This document shows positions 1 to 5,848 of a stretch of DNA of 5,848 nucleotides, piece after piece. The notes beneath the pieces are model-generated. The model ran no database searches. It saw only the letters and a list, made by a program, of their open reading frames with translations, and was not told the origin of the DNA. The stretch spans positions 1-5,848 of the forward strand of contig JAICHS010000156.1 of NCBI GenBank assembly GCA_025924775.1. Direction: 5' to 3'. The position numbers were made by a program, and so were the translations under genes. Positions within the stretch are counted from its first letter, which is position 1, and each line of letters starts with the position of its first letter. This stretch comes from Rhodanobacteraceae bacterium (GTDB lineage Bacteria > Pseudomonadota > Gammaproteobacteria > Xanthomonadales > Rhodanobacteraceae).

Positions 1-513
1 GGTGGCCAGCGCCACGCGCAGTTCGGGTGACGCCAGCATCATCACCACGTCGCAGCCTGCGCGTCGCGCGAACAGCTCGGTGTGGCCGGTGAAGTGCTCG
101 CCAGCTTCATTGATGACGGATTTTTGCACCGGCGCCGTGACCACCGCATCGAAGCTGCCGTCCATGCAGCCATCCGCCGCGTGCGCCAATGTGTTCAGCA
201 CATGGAACGCGTTGCGCGGGTCGAGCTGGCCGGGAATCTCTTCGACGCGCAGCGGCACTTCCAGCACGCGCAGGCTGCCAGCCGCTCGCAGGCAGCGCGG
301 CTGCCCGTCGTCGGGTTCGAGTTTCAGCGCGATGCCGCACCGTTGCGCCGCGCGCTGCAGCAAATGGGTATCGCTGACCGCGACCAGATCGGCCGCAATG
401 GGCGACGCCGCCAGGCGCGCGACCAGTTCGGGGCCCACGCCCGCCGGGTCACCACTGGTGATGGCAAGGCGCGGAAGCCGGATGGGCCGGTGCGGGTCCG
501 GCCCCGTGCTCAT
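1..513 (-). CDS. pdxA: 4-hydroxythreonine-4-phosphate dehydrogenase PdxA, N-terminal part (cut by window edge)
   Basis: PdxA oxidises 4-phosphohydroxy-L-threonine with NAD(P), and the product decarboxylates to 3-amino-2-oxopropyl phosphate. This is a cytoplasmic step of DXP-dependent vitamin B6 synthesis. Translation from the ATG at 513-511 gives 171 codons, about half of the usual roughly 330. Visible family signatures are TSGDPAGVGPE near residues 19-29, APVQK at about 127-131, and the segment VINEAG..FTGHTE at 133-146, whose His144 matches the first metal-ligand His of the E. coli enzyme. DVVMMLASPELRVALAT at 155-171 also matches the family. The start is set by its ATGA overlap with the surA stop. 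No good Shine-Dalgarno precedes it (gene-sense GAGCAACACCACCAA), so translation is probably coupled to surA. The metal ligands and other conserved residues of the second half lie outside the window. Identification is very secure. Confidence 0.96.
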   Translation of the reverse strand, partial: MSTGPDPHRPIRLPRLAITSGDPAGVGPELVARLAASPIAADLVAVSDTHLLQRAAQRCGIALKLEPDDGQPRCLRAAGSLRVLEVPLRVEEIPGQLDPRNAFHVLNTLAHAADGCMDGSFDAVVTAPVQKSVINEAGEHFTGHTELFARRAGCDVVMMLASPELRVALAT

Positions 514-1925
514 TTGGTGGTGTTGCTCGAGTACGGGTTGGCATCGGCCAGTTCGGGCACCCGGATGCTGATGTAGGCCGACGATTCGATGTCGCGCAGG
601 AATTGCTCGTAGGCCTGCCGGCCCTTGCGCTCGGCGATGGCCTGGCGGGCCTGGGCGCGTTCGATGTCCTGGGTCTTGTCGGCCTGGCGCGTGCCCAGCA
701 GCTTGATGATGTGCCAGGAACCATCGGGGCTTTGGAACGGCTGGGTGACCTGGCCGGGCTGCATGGCCGCAAGCATCTTGCCGATTTCTGCGCCCCAGTC
801 TTCCTGGGTGAACCAGCCCATGTCGCCACCGACGTTGGCCGTGGTGGGGTCGTCGGAATCCTGTTTGGCCAGCGAGGCGAAGTCGGCATGCTGGTTGACG
901 ATTTCGTTGTAAAGCGTATCGATCTTGTCCTTGGCGCCCTGCGCGGACAGCACCGCGGTGGGCTTGATCATCAAGTGCAAGGCGTGGAATTCGGTGACGA
1001 TCTGCTTGGTGCCGGGGGCACGCTTGCCTTCCAGTTTCAGGATGGTGAAACCGGAGGCGTCGCGCAGCGGCTGGGTGGTTTCGCCCGGCTGCAGCGAGTT
1101 GACGATCTGCTGCACCGCCGGCGGCAGTTCGTCCACGCGTCGCCAGCCGAGGTCGCCGCCATCCAGCGCCTCGGGTGCGCTGGAGTCGCTGACCGCCAGC
1201 GAGGCGAAGCTCTTGCCGGCCTTCAGGTCGGCGGCGATCTGGTCGGCCTTGGTCTTGGCGGCGGCGATCTGCTGGGCGTCGGCGCCTTCGGGCAGGCCGA
1301 TCAGGATGCGCGCCAGGTGCACCTCGCCCTGCTTGAACGACGGGCTGGCGATGAGGTTGTCGATTTCGGCGTCCGAAACCGACGAGGATTGCTGCATCAC
1401 CTGCTGCTGCACGGCCTGCACCAGCAGCTGGTCGCGCAGCTGTTGCCGGAACGACGCGTAGTCCACGCCCTGCTGCTGCATGGCTGCCTGCATCTGTGGT
1501 ACGGTCATCTTGTTTTGTTTGGCGATGCCCGCCACGGCGGCATCGACCTGGTCATCGGATACGCGCACGCCGTTGTCGTGCGCCTTCTGCACCAGCAATT
1601 GGTTGAGGATCAGTCGCTGCAATACCTGCTTGGCCAACACGCCCGTCGGCGGCACTTGGCCGCCCGACTGCTGGACCTGGTGGGCCACCGTGCCCATGGT
1701 TTCGTTGAGCTGGCTTTGCAGGATCACGCCGTCGTTGACCACCGCGACGATCCGGTCGAGCGGCTGCACGCTGTTCGTGGCTACCGCGGGTGCGCCGAGC
1801 ATGGATGCCGGTTGCGCGCTGGTGGCGGGCGGGGCGTTGGGGCTGAGCAGTTGCGCGGACGCGGGCAGGGCGGTGGCCGCGGCCGCGAGTGTCAGGGCCA
1901 GGCAGGCAAGGTGCAATGGTTTCAT
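510..1925 (-). CDS. surA: Periplasmic chaperone / peptidyl-prolyl isomerase SurA
   Basis: SurA binds unfolded outer-membrane proteins in the periplasm, including LptD, and hands them to the Bam complex. The product is 471 residues, slightly longer than E. coli SurA (428). Residues 1-24 form a clear signal peptide (KPLH, then a Leu/Ala-rich core, cleavage predicted after ASA). A Pro/Ala/Ser-rich linker follows to about 52. The SurA N-domain starts near 54 (LDRIVAVVNDGVILQSQL) and runs to about 195. Parvulin domain 1 spans about 200-302 with GGDLGW at 256-261; parvulin domain 2 spans about 312-413 with GGDMGW at 366-371. A C-terminal helix follows (415-455). In domain 2 the family His is present (His317, LHLMIKP). 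In domain 1 the equivalent position is Arg206 (LARILIGLPEG). The ATG start is fixed by the signal peptide, although its upstream sequence (ACACGACGAAC) has no strong ribosome binding site. It lies 252 bases downstream of lptD and overlaps pdxA by ATGA. Confidence 0.96.
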   Translation of the reverse strand: MKPLHLACLALTLAAAATALPASAQLLSPNAPPATSAQPASMLGAPAVATNSVQPLDRIVAVVNDGVILQSQLNETMGTVAHQVQQSGGQVPPTGVLAKQVLQRLILNQLLVQKAHDNGVRVSDDQVDAAVAGIAKQNKMTVPQMQAAMQQQGVDYASFRQQLRDQLLVQAVQQQVMQQSSSVSDAEIDNLIASPSFKQGEVHLARILIGLPEGADAQQIAAAKTKADQIAADLKAGKSFASLAVSDSSAPEALDGGDLGWRRVDELPPAVQQIVNSLQPGETTQPLRDASGFTILKLEGKRAPGTKQIVTEFHALHLMIKPTAVLSAQGAKDKIDTLYNEIVNQHADFASLAKQDSDDPTTANVGGDMGWFTQEDWGAEIGKMLAAMQPGQVTQPFQSPDGSWHIIKLLGTRQADKTQDIERAQARQAIAERKGRQAYEQFLRDIESSAYISIRVPELADANPYSSNTTK

Positions 1926-2177
1926 GTTCGTCGTGTATGACCGGGTTCGGGGAGCGGCGTGCCGACGGGTCGTTCCCGGCAGGCGCCGGCTTGGACAACA
2001 GCGGCTGCCGAAAAGTTGGGTTGGCTAGCCGATGGCAACGCAGGTGGGTTGATTGAAGCGGCTGTTGTGAAAAGTCAGGGCGAGGACGGGCGCATCGCGT
2101 GCCAGGCCGAGCGCCCGGCGCCATGGACGGCTGCTCGCCAAAAGCATTCGTAGTCGCTGCATGGATTTGTCGCACAA
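1926..2177. other. lptD-surA intergenic region, no convincing gene
   Basis: This 252-base gap separates the lptD stop from the surA start. The longest ATG-started minus-strand frame confined to it (2025-2162, 45 codons) has no ribosome binding site and unremarkable composition. I found no clear sigma-70 promoter: the best TTGCCA has nothing resembling TATAAT 17 bases on. There is no hairpin followed by a T-run that would serve as a terminator. The gap is long for a tight operon, so it may hold a surA promoter or leader RNA, but the sequence does not prove this. Confidence 0.5.
1995..2068. repeat. Imperfect inverted repeat in the surA leader region
   Basis: ACAACAGCGGCT (1995-2006) and AGCGGCTGTTGT (2057-2068) are complementary at 11 of 12 positions, separated by 50 bases. 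The enclosed segment contains the smaller palindrome GGCTAGCC. A long stem-loop could form in RNA upstream of surA, but an arm match of this size can also arise by chance in GC-rich DNA, and no poly-T follows. Confidence 0.35.
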
Positions 2178-4451
2178 TTACTGATAGCCAAGGATAGCAT
2201 TGCGCAGGAACGACCCGGTGCGCTCGCCGTAGGCACCGAGGCCTTTGAACTGGATTTCTAACATGATGGCGCTGTCGGAATCGCCCTTGAAGTCGTACAC
2301 ATAGTGCCGGCTCAGCAGCCGCACCGCGGTGCAGCAGCTGTCCCATTCCACGCCCGCGAAAGAGTCGATGGCGCGCTTGTCGCGCAGCGAGTAGGTGTAG
2401 CCGCCCACCAGCTTCCAGGCCGCGCCCACTGGCACCTCGGCCGACATGTCCGCCTGTTCCAGCAGGCCACGACGGTAGCGGTAGTTGAAGTTGACGATGC
2501 CGTCGCCCCACAGGCGGCGCTGCAGGCCCACGGTGGAAACATCGGTTTCGTCGGTGTTGGGGTTCCACTGCTGCGAGCCGGTCAACCGCCAGTTGTAGTT
2601 CAGCGACACCGTCAGGTTGGCGACGTAGTTGGAGCCGGAGTAATCCACCGCCTTGCCGCCCGGGTACAGCGTGACCTTCTGCGGGTCGAAATAGCGGATC
2701 TGGCCGATGCTGGCGGAAATCCGTTCCACGCCATCGGAATCCAGCAGCCGGGTGGTCAGCGCCAGCGACAGGTCGTTGGCGTTCATCTGGCGGTCGGCGC
2801 CGCTGAAGCTGTTGGTGGTGAACAACTGCCAGAAGTCGAACGTGAGCGGCTGCGTGTCGAACAGCGGAAGGTTGTTCTGGTTGCGGTACGGCACGTACAG
2901 GTAGAACACGCGCGGTTCCAGCGTCTGGGTGTAGTCGCTGCCGAACAGGTGCACCTGGCGTTCGAATACCAGGCCCGCGTCCACGTCGACGATCGGCGTG
3001 GTGCGGGTGGGGTGCGTGGGGCCGCCCGGGGCCACCGGTCGCGGCAGGTTGTAGGCGGTGTAGCGCACGCCCACCTGCGGACGCAGGAACCACGCCGCGC
3101 CCTGCAGGGGCCATGCCAGGTAGGGATACAAATCGAAGCGGTCGCCGCCGATTTTCTGCGGTTGCACGAAGCGCACGGCTTCGGTGTTGATGCCCCACTC
3201 GGGGCCGCCGGGGCCGCCGATCGGATGGTCGGCATTGAAAAACAGCCGCGGCATCCGGCGGTAGGGTGCGGCCCTGCTGGACAGGCCGGGGGTGGCGATC
3301 TGGTACCAGTCGGCGCCGATGCCGGCGTTCCACCAGTCGGTCGACTTGGTGACGTAGGACGACGAGCCCAGCAGCGTGACGGTGGAGGTGGTGAGGTTCT
3401 GGCCGAAATCCTGGAACCATGCGTCGTCGCTGACGCGGCGGATGGATGTGTTCCACTGCATGCCCAGCGGCAGGTTGGCCTGGTTGCTGAGCGTCAGGTA
3501 CCAGCGGCTGCGGTCGGCGACCTTGTCGTCGGGCACGTAGTTGAAATCGACCGCACCCTTGGTGATCGGCGTGAGCCAGCGGAACTCGCTGTCCAGCGCG
3601 CCGCCGCGGTCGGCGAACCAGGTCGGGGTGAAAGTGGCGTCGTAGTTGGGCGCGATGTTCCAGTAGAACGGAATCGCGGCGAAGAAGCCCGCGCGACTGC
3701 GGCTGCCGAACGACGGATACAGGAAGCCGGTCTGGCGCCGGTTGTCGAGCGGAAAGCGCAGGTACGGCAGCCACAGGAATGGCACGCCCTTCAGCCGCAT
3801 GGTTACGTTGTGGGCGCGGCCGATGCCCTCATCGCGATCCATGGTCATGGTTTTTGCGTCCACTTCCCACACCCGGTGGTGCAGGTCGCAGGTCGAATAG
3901 GTGACGTCGTGCAGCTTGTCGCGGTCCTGGTCCAGCATGATCGCCTGGCTGGCCACGCCGTTGCCGCGCGACGTCAGCAACTGGTATTGCACGTGGTTGG
4001 CGACACCGTATTCGGGCGTGGTGGTGCCTTTCATGTTGTCCGCCGAAAACAGCATGCCGCGCTCCTGGTAGCGCACGTGGCCCTCCGCGTCGTAGGCGGT
4101 GGTGTCGGCGTTGTAGGTCAGGCTGTCCGAACGCAGCAGCTGGTCGAGGCGCTGCAGCGAGGTGTCGCCGGTCAGGTGATAAAGGTTGCTGTCGGGACTG
4201 GAGAACCGGTCGCCGTAAACCTGCGCCGGGCTGGCTTCGCGGTCACCCTCGGTGGGCAGGCCTGGCTGGTAGAAATTCAGAAGGTCGTTCTGCTTGCACA
4301 GCGCGAAATCGTCTTTGACCACCGGGCAGGTGAACGCGCCCAGCGGGCACACGTCCGCGCTCGACTGCGCCAAAGCCGCGCCGGGTGCGACCGCCAGCGT
4401 GATCGCGAAAGCCAACGTACGTGGAGTCATCGGCTTGAATCGGCGCGGCAC
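2178..4451 (-). CDS. lptD: LPS-assembly outer-membrane protein LptD
   Basis: LptD, with the lipoprotein LptE, forms the outer-membrane translocon that inserts lipopolysaccharide into the outer leaflet. The 757-residue product is close to E. coli LptD (784). Residues 1-29 are a signal peptide (basic n-region PRRFK, core AFAITLAVAPGAA, cleavage after ALA). An LptA-like beta-jellyroll covers about 75-215. The barrel begins near 220 (GVPFLWLPYLRFPLDNRRQTGFLYPSFG, a strong family signature) and ends at the C-terminal ILGYQ. Cysteines are at 35, 42, 52, 188, 706 and 707. Cys188 and the Cys706-Cys707 pair match E. coli Cys173 and Cys724-725, which form the interdomain disulfides needed for function. 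I prefer GTG at 4451 because GAGGG lies 7 bases upstream; an internal ATG at 4430 would shorten the n-region and has no ribosome binding site. It is followed by surA, whose product assembles LptD. The barrel being SurA-dependent is known for E. coli and inferred here. Confidence 0.97.
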   Translation of the reverse strand: MPRRFKPMTPRTLAFAITLAVAPGAALAQSSADVCPLGAFTCPVVKDDFALCKQNDLLNFYQPGLPTEGDREASPAQVYGDRFSSPDSNLYHLTGDTSLQRLDQLLRSDSLTYNADTTAYDAEGHVRYQERGMLFSADNMKGTTTPEYGVANHVQYQLLTSRGNGVASQAIMLDQDRDKLHDVTYSTCDLHHRVWEVDAKTMTMDRDEGIGRAHNVTMRLKGVPFLWLPYLRFPLDNRRQTGFLYPSFGSRSRAGFFAAIPFYWNIAPNYDATFTPTWFADRGGALDSEFRWLTPITKGAVDFNYVPDDKVADRSRWYLTLSNQANLPLGMQWNTSIRRVSDDAWFQDFGQNLTTSTVTLLGSSSYVTKSTDWWNAGIGADWYQIATPGLSSRAAPYRRMPRLFFNADHPIGGPGGPEWGINTEAVRFVQPQKIGGDRFDLYPYLAWPLQGAAWFLRPQVGVRYTAYNLPRPVAPGGPTHPTRTTPIVDVDAGLVFERQVHLFGSDYTQTLEPRVFYLYVPYRNQNNLPLFDTQPLTFDFWQLFTTNSFSGADRQMNANDLSLALTTRLLDSDGVERISASIGQIRYFDPQKVTLYPGGKAVDYSGSNYVANLTVSLNYNWRLTGSQQWNPNTDETDVSTVGLQRRLWGDGIVNFNYRYRRGLLEQADMSAEVPVGAAWKLVGGYTYSLRDKRAIDSFAGVEWDSCCTAVRLLSRHYVYDFKGDSDSAIMLEIQFKGLGAYGERTGSFLRNAILGYQ

Positions 4452-4526
4452 GGGACGTCCCTCGGGAAAATAACCCGCGTAAGCTAGCAGAACGCGCCCT
4501 GTCTGTTGAGACGGCGGCCCTTTCGT
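4452..4526. other. Aminopeptidase-lptD intergenic gap with small palindromes
   Basis: The 75-base gap holds the lptD ribosome binding site, the perfect palindrome GGGACGTCCC (4452-4461) and a 5-bp stem CGCGT/ACGCG (4476-4480 with 4492-4496) whose 11-base loop contains GCTAGC. In gene sense the stem is followed by GGGTTATTTTCCC. This could be a weak terminator or part of a promoter for lptD, but the stem is too short and the T-run too broken to call either. Same-strand, short-gap placement allows read-through from the aminopeptidase gene. Confidence 0.4.
4459..4463 (-). promoter_or_regulatory. Ribosome binding site deciding the GTG start of lptD
   Basis: Gene-sense GAGGG sits 7 bases before the GTG at 4451-4449. 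The next candidate start, ATG at 4430-4428, is preceded by ATTCAAGCCG, which lacks any Shine-Dalgarno core. The GTG start also supplies extra Arg/Lys residues to the signal-peptide n-region, as expected for a Sec substrate. The spacer contains the 10-base perfect palindrome GGGACGTCCC (4452-4461), which overlaps part of the binding site. Confidence 0.6.
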
Positions 4527-5848
4527 TCAGGCGGCTTTCGCGGCCCGCAACGGCGCGCAGCGTGCATCCAGCCATGCGTGATCGGCCGCGTCATCCAGCA
4601 GGGAACCGAGGCGCTCGCGCACCATCGCGTGGTAGGCGTCGAGCCAGGTGATTTCGTCGGCGTTGAGCAGCGCGAGGTCCACCAGGCGCGTGTCGATCGG
4701 GCACAGGGTGAGCGTTTCGAACGTCAGGAACCCGCCGAACTCGCCGTCGCCCGCGGGCACGGTCGCTGCGAGGTTCTCGATGCGCACGCCGTGCCGGCCG
4801 GGCTTGTAGATGCCGGGCTCGATCGAGGTGATCATGCCGACGTCCATGGCTTCGAGGTGCTGGCCCGAATGCGGCGGCCGGATCGACTGCGGGCCCTCGT
4901 GCACGTTGAGGCAGTAGCCGACGCCGTGGCCGGTGCCGTGGCCGTAGTCGATGCCCGCGGCCCAGATTGGCGCGCGCGCCAGCGCGTCAAGCTGCTGGCC
5001 CGAGGCGCCGCGCGGAAACTTCGCGCGCGACAGGCCGATCACGCCCTTCAGCACTAGCGTGAAATCGCGGCGCTGCTCGGCCGTCGTCGGGCCCATCGCC
5101 CATACGCGGGTGATGTCGGTAGTGCCGCCGAGGTACTGCGCGCCGGAGTCGATCAGCAGCATGCCCTTGGGTTCGATCGCGGAAAACGCCTCGGGCGTCG
5201 CCGAGTAGTGCGGCAACGCGGCGTTGGCGCCGTAGCCCGCGATGGTGGCGAAGCTTTCGCTGACGAAGCCGGGCTGCTGCGCGCGCAGCTCGCGCAGCTT
5301 GGCGTCGATGTCGAGTTCGCTGATACGTTGGCCGCCTTTCAGCGCGTCATCCACCCAGCGTGCACCGCGCACCAGCGCTACGCCGTCGCGACGCATCGCC
5401 TCGCGCACGTGATCCATTTCCTTCGCGCCCTTGCGCGCCTTGGCGGCGCTGATCGGACCCGCGGCTTCGATCAGGGTGACGTGGGCAGGAAACGCGTGCG
5501 CGACCGCGGCGGAAACCGCGCCCGGAGCCAGCAGCAGTGCCGCACCGGCTGGCAGTGCGGCAAGCGCATCGCCGATACCGGAATAGGGCGCGATGCGCAC
5601 GCCATCGGCTTGCAGGCGCGAGATCAAACTCCCTGCCCCGCCTGCGGGGGAGGGTTGGGGAGGTGAATTTTCTTGCAGCTTGGTGGCCTCGACGAACAGC
5701 GTTGCGCCGTTGGTGTCGAGCAAGAGGTGCGCGAGGAACACCGGGTTGTATTCGACATCGCTGCCGCGCAGGTTCAGCACCCACGCGATTTCATCCAGCG
5801 CCGATACCACATGGTGGCTGGCGCCGGCCTTGCGCATCGCGGCCCGCA
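4527..5848 (-). CDS. Aminopeptidase P family protein (M24B Xaa-Pro aminopeptidase), N-terminus cut by window edge
   Basis: The enzyme is predicted to be a cytoplasmic, dinuclear-metal peptidase that removes the N-terminal residue from peptides with proline in second position. The reading frame stays open through the right edge; I number from the Met at 5837, which is unlikely to be the true start. LDEIAWVLNLRGSDV..NPVF (14-34) marks the second creatinase-like domain of the long, XPNPEP1-type enzymes, so perhaps 165-200 residues are missing. The M24 domain spans about 130-390. Metal ligands are Asp230 (LLIDSG), Asp241 (GTTDITR), His304 (GHGTGHGVG), Glu340 (SIEPGIY) and Glu354 (RIENL). The supporting histidines His210, His300 and His313 are also present, with spacings like those of human XPNPEP1. 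The C-terminal M24_C domain runs from about 380 to the end. Residues about 58-70 (SPPQPSPAGGAGS) are encoded by a palindromic repeat-like element. It lies 75 bases upstream of lptD on the same strand. The symbol pepP is withheld because E. coli PepP is the shorter form. Confidence 0.93.
   Translation of the reverse strand, partial: RAAMRKAGASHHVVSALDEIAWVLNLRGSDVEYNPVFLAHLLLDTNGATLFVEATKLQENSPPQPSPAGGAGSLISRLQADGVRIAPYSGIGDALAALPAGAALLLAPGAVSAAVAHAFPAHVTLIEAAGPISAAKARKGAKEMDHVREAMRRDGVALVRGARWVDDALKGGQRISELDIDAKLRELRAQQPGFVSESFATIAGYGANAALPHYSATPEAFSAIEPKGMLLIDSGAQYLGGTTDITRVWAMGPTTAEQRRDFTLVLKGVIGLSRAKFPRGASGQQLDALARAPIWAAGIDYGHGTGHGVGYCLNVHEGPQSIRPPHSGQHLEAMDVGMITSIEPGIYKPGRHGVRIENLAATVPAGDGEFGGFLTFETLTLCPIDTRLVDLALLNADEITWLDAYHAMVRERLGSLLDDAADHAWLDARCAPLRAAKAA
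5631..5661. repeat. GC-rich palindromic element inside the aminopeptidase gene
   Basis: The arms CCCTGCCCCGC (5631-5641) and GCGGGGGAGGG (5644-5654) are complementary at 10 of 11 positions around a 2-base loop. They are followed by TTGGGGAGGTGAA. This pattern, a C-rich arm, a G-rich arm, then a TTGGGG tail, resembles short dispersed intergenic repeats that I recall from many GC-rich proteobacterial genomes; this is from memory and was not searched. Only one copy is in the window. Here it is read in frame on the minus strand, giving SPPQPSPAGGAGS. The exact element boundaries cannot be set from one copy; the tail may extend to about 5668. Confidence 0.6.

Noticed and set aside
603..1940. A 445-codon plus-strand open frame opposite surA
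   Set aside because: A shadow of the same kind: surA has a clear signal peptide and domains, while this product is a His/Gly/Leu-rich string without motifs.
2025..2162. A 45-codon minus-strand frame in the lptD-surA gap
   Set aside because: It has no ribosome binding site, no recognisable motif and GC-rich random-looking composition.
1552..3774. A 740-codon minus-strand frame running through lptD, the gap and the start of surA
   Set aside because: It lies in an alternative frame of two well-supported genes and is Arg/Pro/Gln-rich with no domain; absence of stops is expected at this base composition.
2304..4487. A 727-codon open frame on the plus strand covering nearly all of lptD
   Set aside because: Its codons are exact reverse complements of lptD codons; stops would need TTA, CTA or TCA in lptD, which are rare in GC-rich genes. 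The product has no recognisable domain, while lptD matches its family throughout.
4464..4496. A possible terminator between the aminopeptidase and lptD
   Set aside because: The stem is only 5 bp with an 11-base loop, and the following TTATTTT is short and interrupted; not enough to call.
4498..4530. A possible sigma-E promoter for lptD (gene-sense GAACGA followed by TCTCAA)
   Set aside because: The spacing is 11 bases, far short of the about 16 that sigma-E promoters need, and the matches are partial.
1..5848. tRNA or rRNA genes, CRISPR arrays, insertion sequences, phage genes or defence systems
   Set aside because: Almost all sequence is accounted for by four housekeeping-type genes, and no such structures were seen in the two gaps.

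Overview
The window is GC-rich DNA with four genes, all on the minus strand. In transcription order (right to left) they are: the 3' part of a large Xaa-Pro aminopeptidase (M24B family), lptD, surA, and the 5' part of pdxA. The order lptD-surA-pdxA is the classic gammaproteobacterial outer-membrane biogenesis cluster. Together with the GC-rich codon use and the long proline peptidase beside it, this suggests a Xanthomonadales/Lysobacterales-type gammaproteobacterium (for example a Rhodanobacteraceae or Xanthomonadaceae relative). That placement is an inference from memory of gene order and protein style; no search was run.

Layout. 4527-5848: aminopeptidase P family protein, N-terminus cut by the right edge, with all five metal ligands visible. 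4452-4526: a 75-base gap holding the lptD ribosome binding site and some small palindromes. 2178-4451: complete lptD, probably starting at GTG. 1926-2177: a 252-base gap with an imperfect inverted repeat and no convincing gene. 510-1925: complete surA with two parvulin domains. 1-513: pdxA, first 171 codons, overlapping the surA stop by ATGA.

How the genes work together. SurA is the periplasmic chaperone that delivers outer-membrane beta-barrels to the Bam machinery. LptD, one of its best-known clients, is the barrel through which lipopolysaccharide reaches the cell surface. PdxA is a cytoplasmic enzyme of vitamin B6 synthesis that is carried in the same operon without an obvious functional link. 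The aminopeptidase is a predicted cytoplasmic enzyme that degrades peptides with proline in second position; its link to the cluster is only positional.

I see no new multi-gene system here. The most interesting signal is a short GC-rich palindromic element, resembling dispersed intergenic repeats of proteobacteria, that lies in frame inside the aminopeptidase gene and seems to have added a proline/glycine-rich peptide to the enzyme. Smaller points are loss of the usual active-site His in the first SurA parvulin domain and two extra cysteines near the mature N-terminus of LptD. The long open frames on the plus strand and in alternative minus frames are shadows of these genes.
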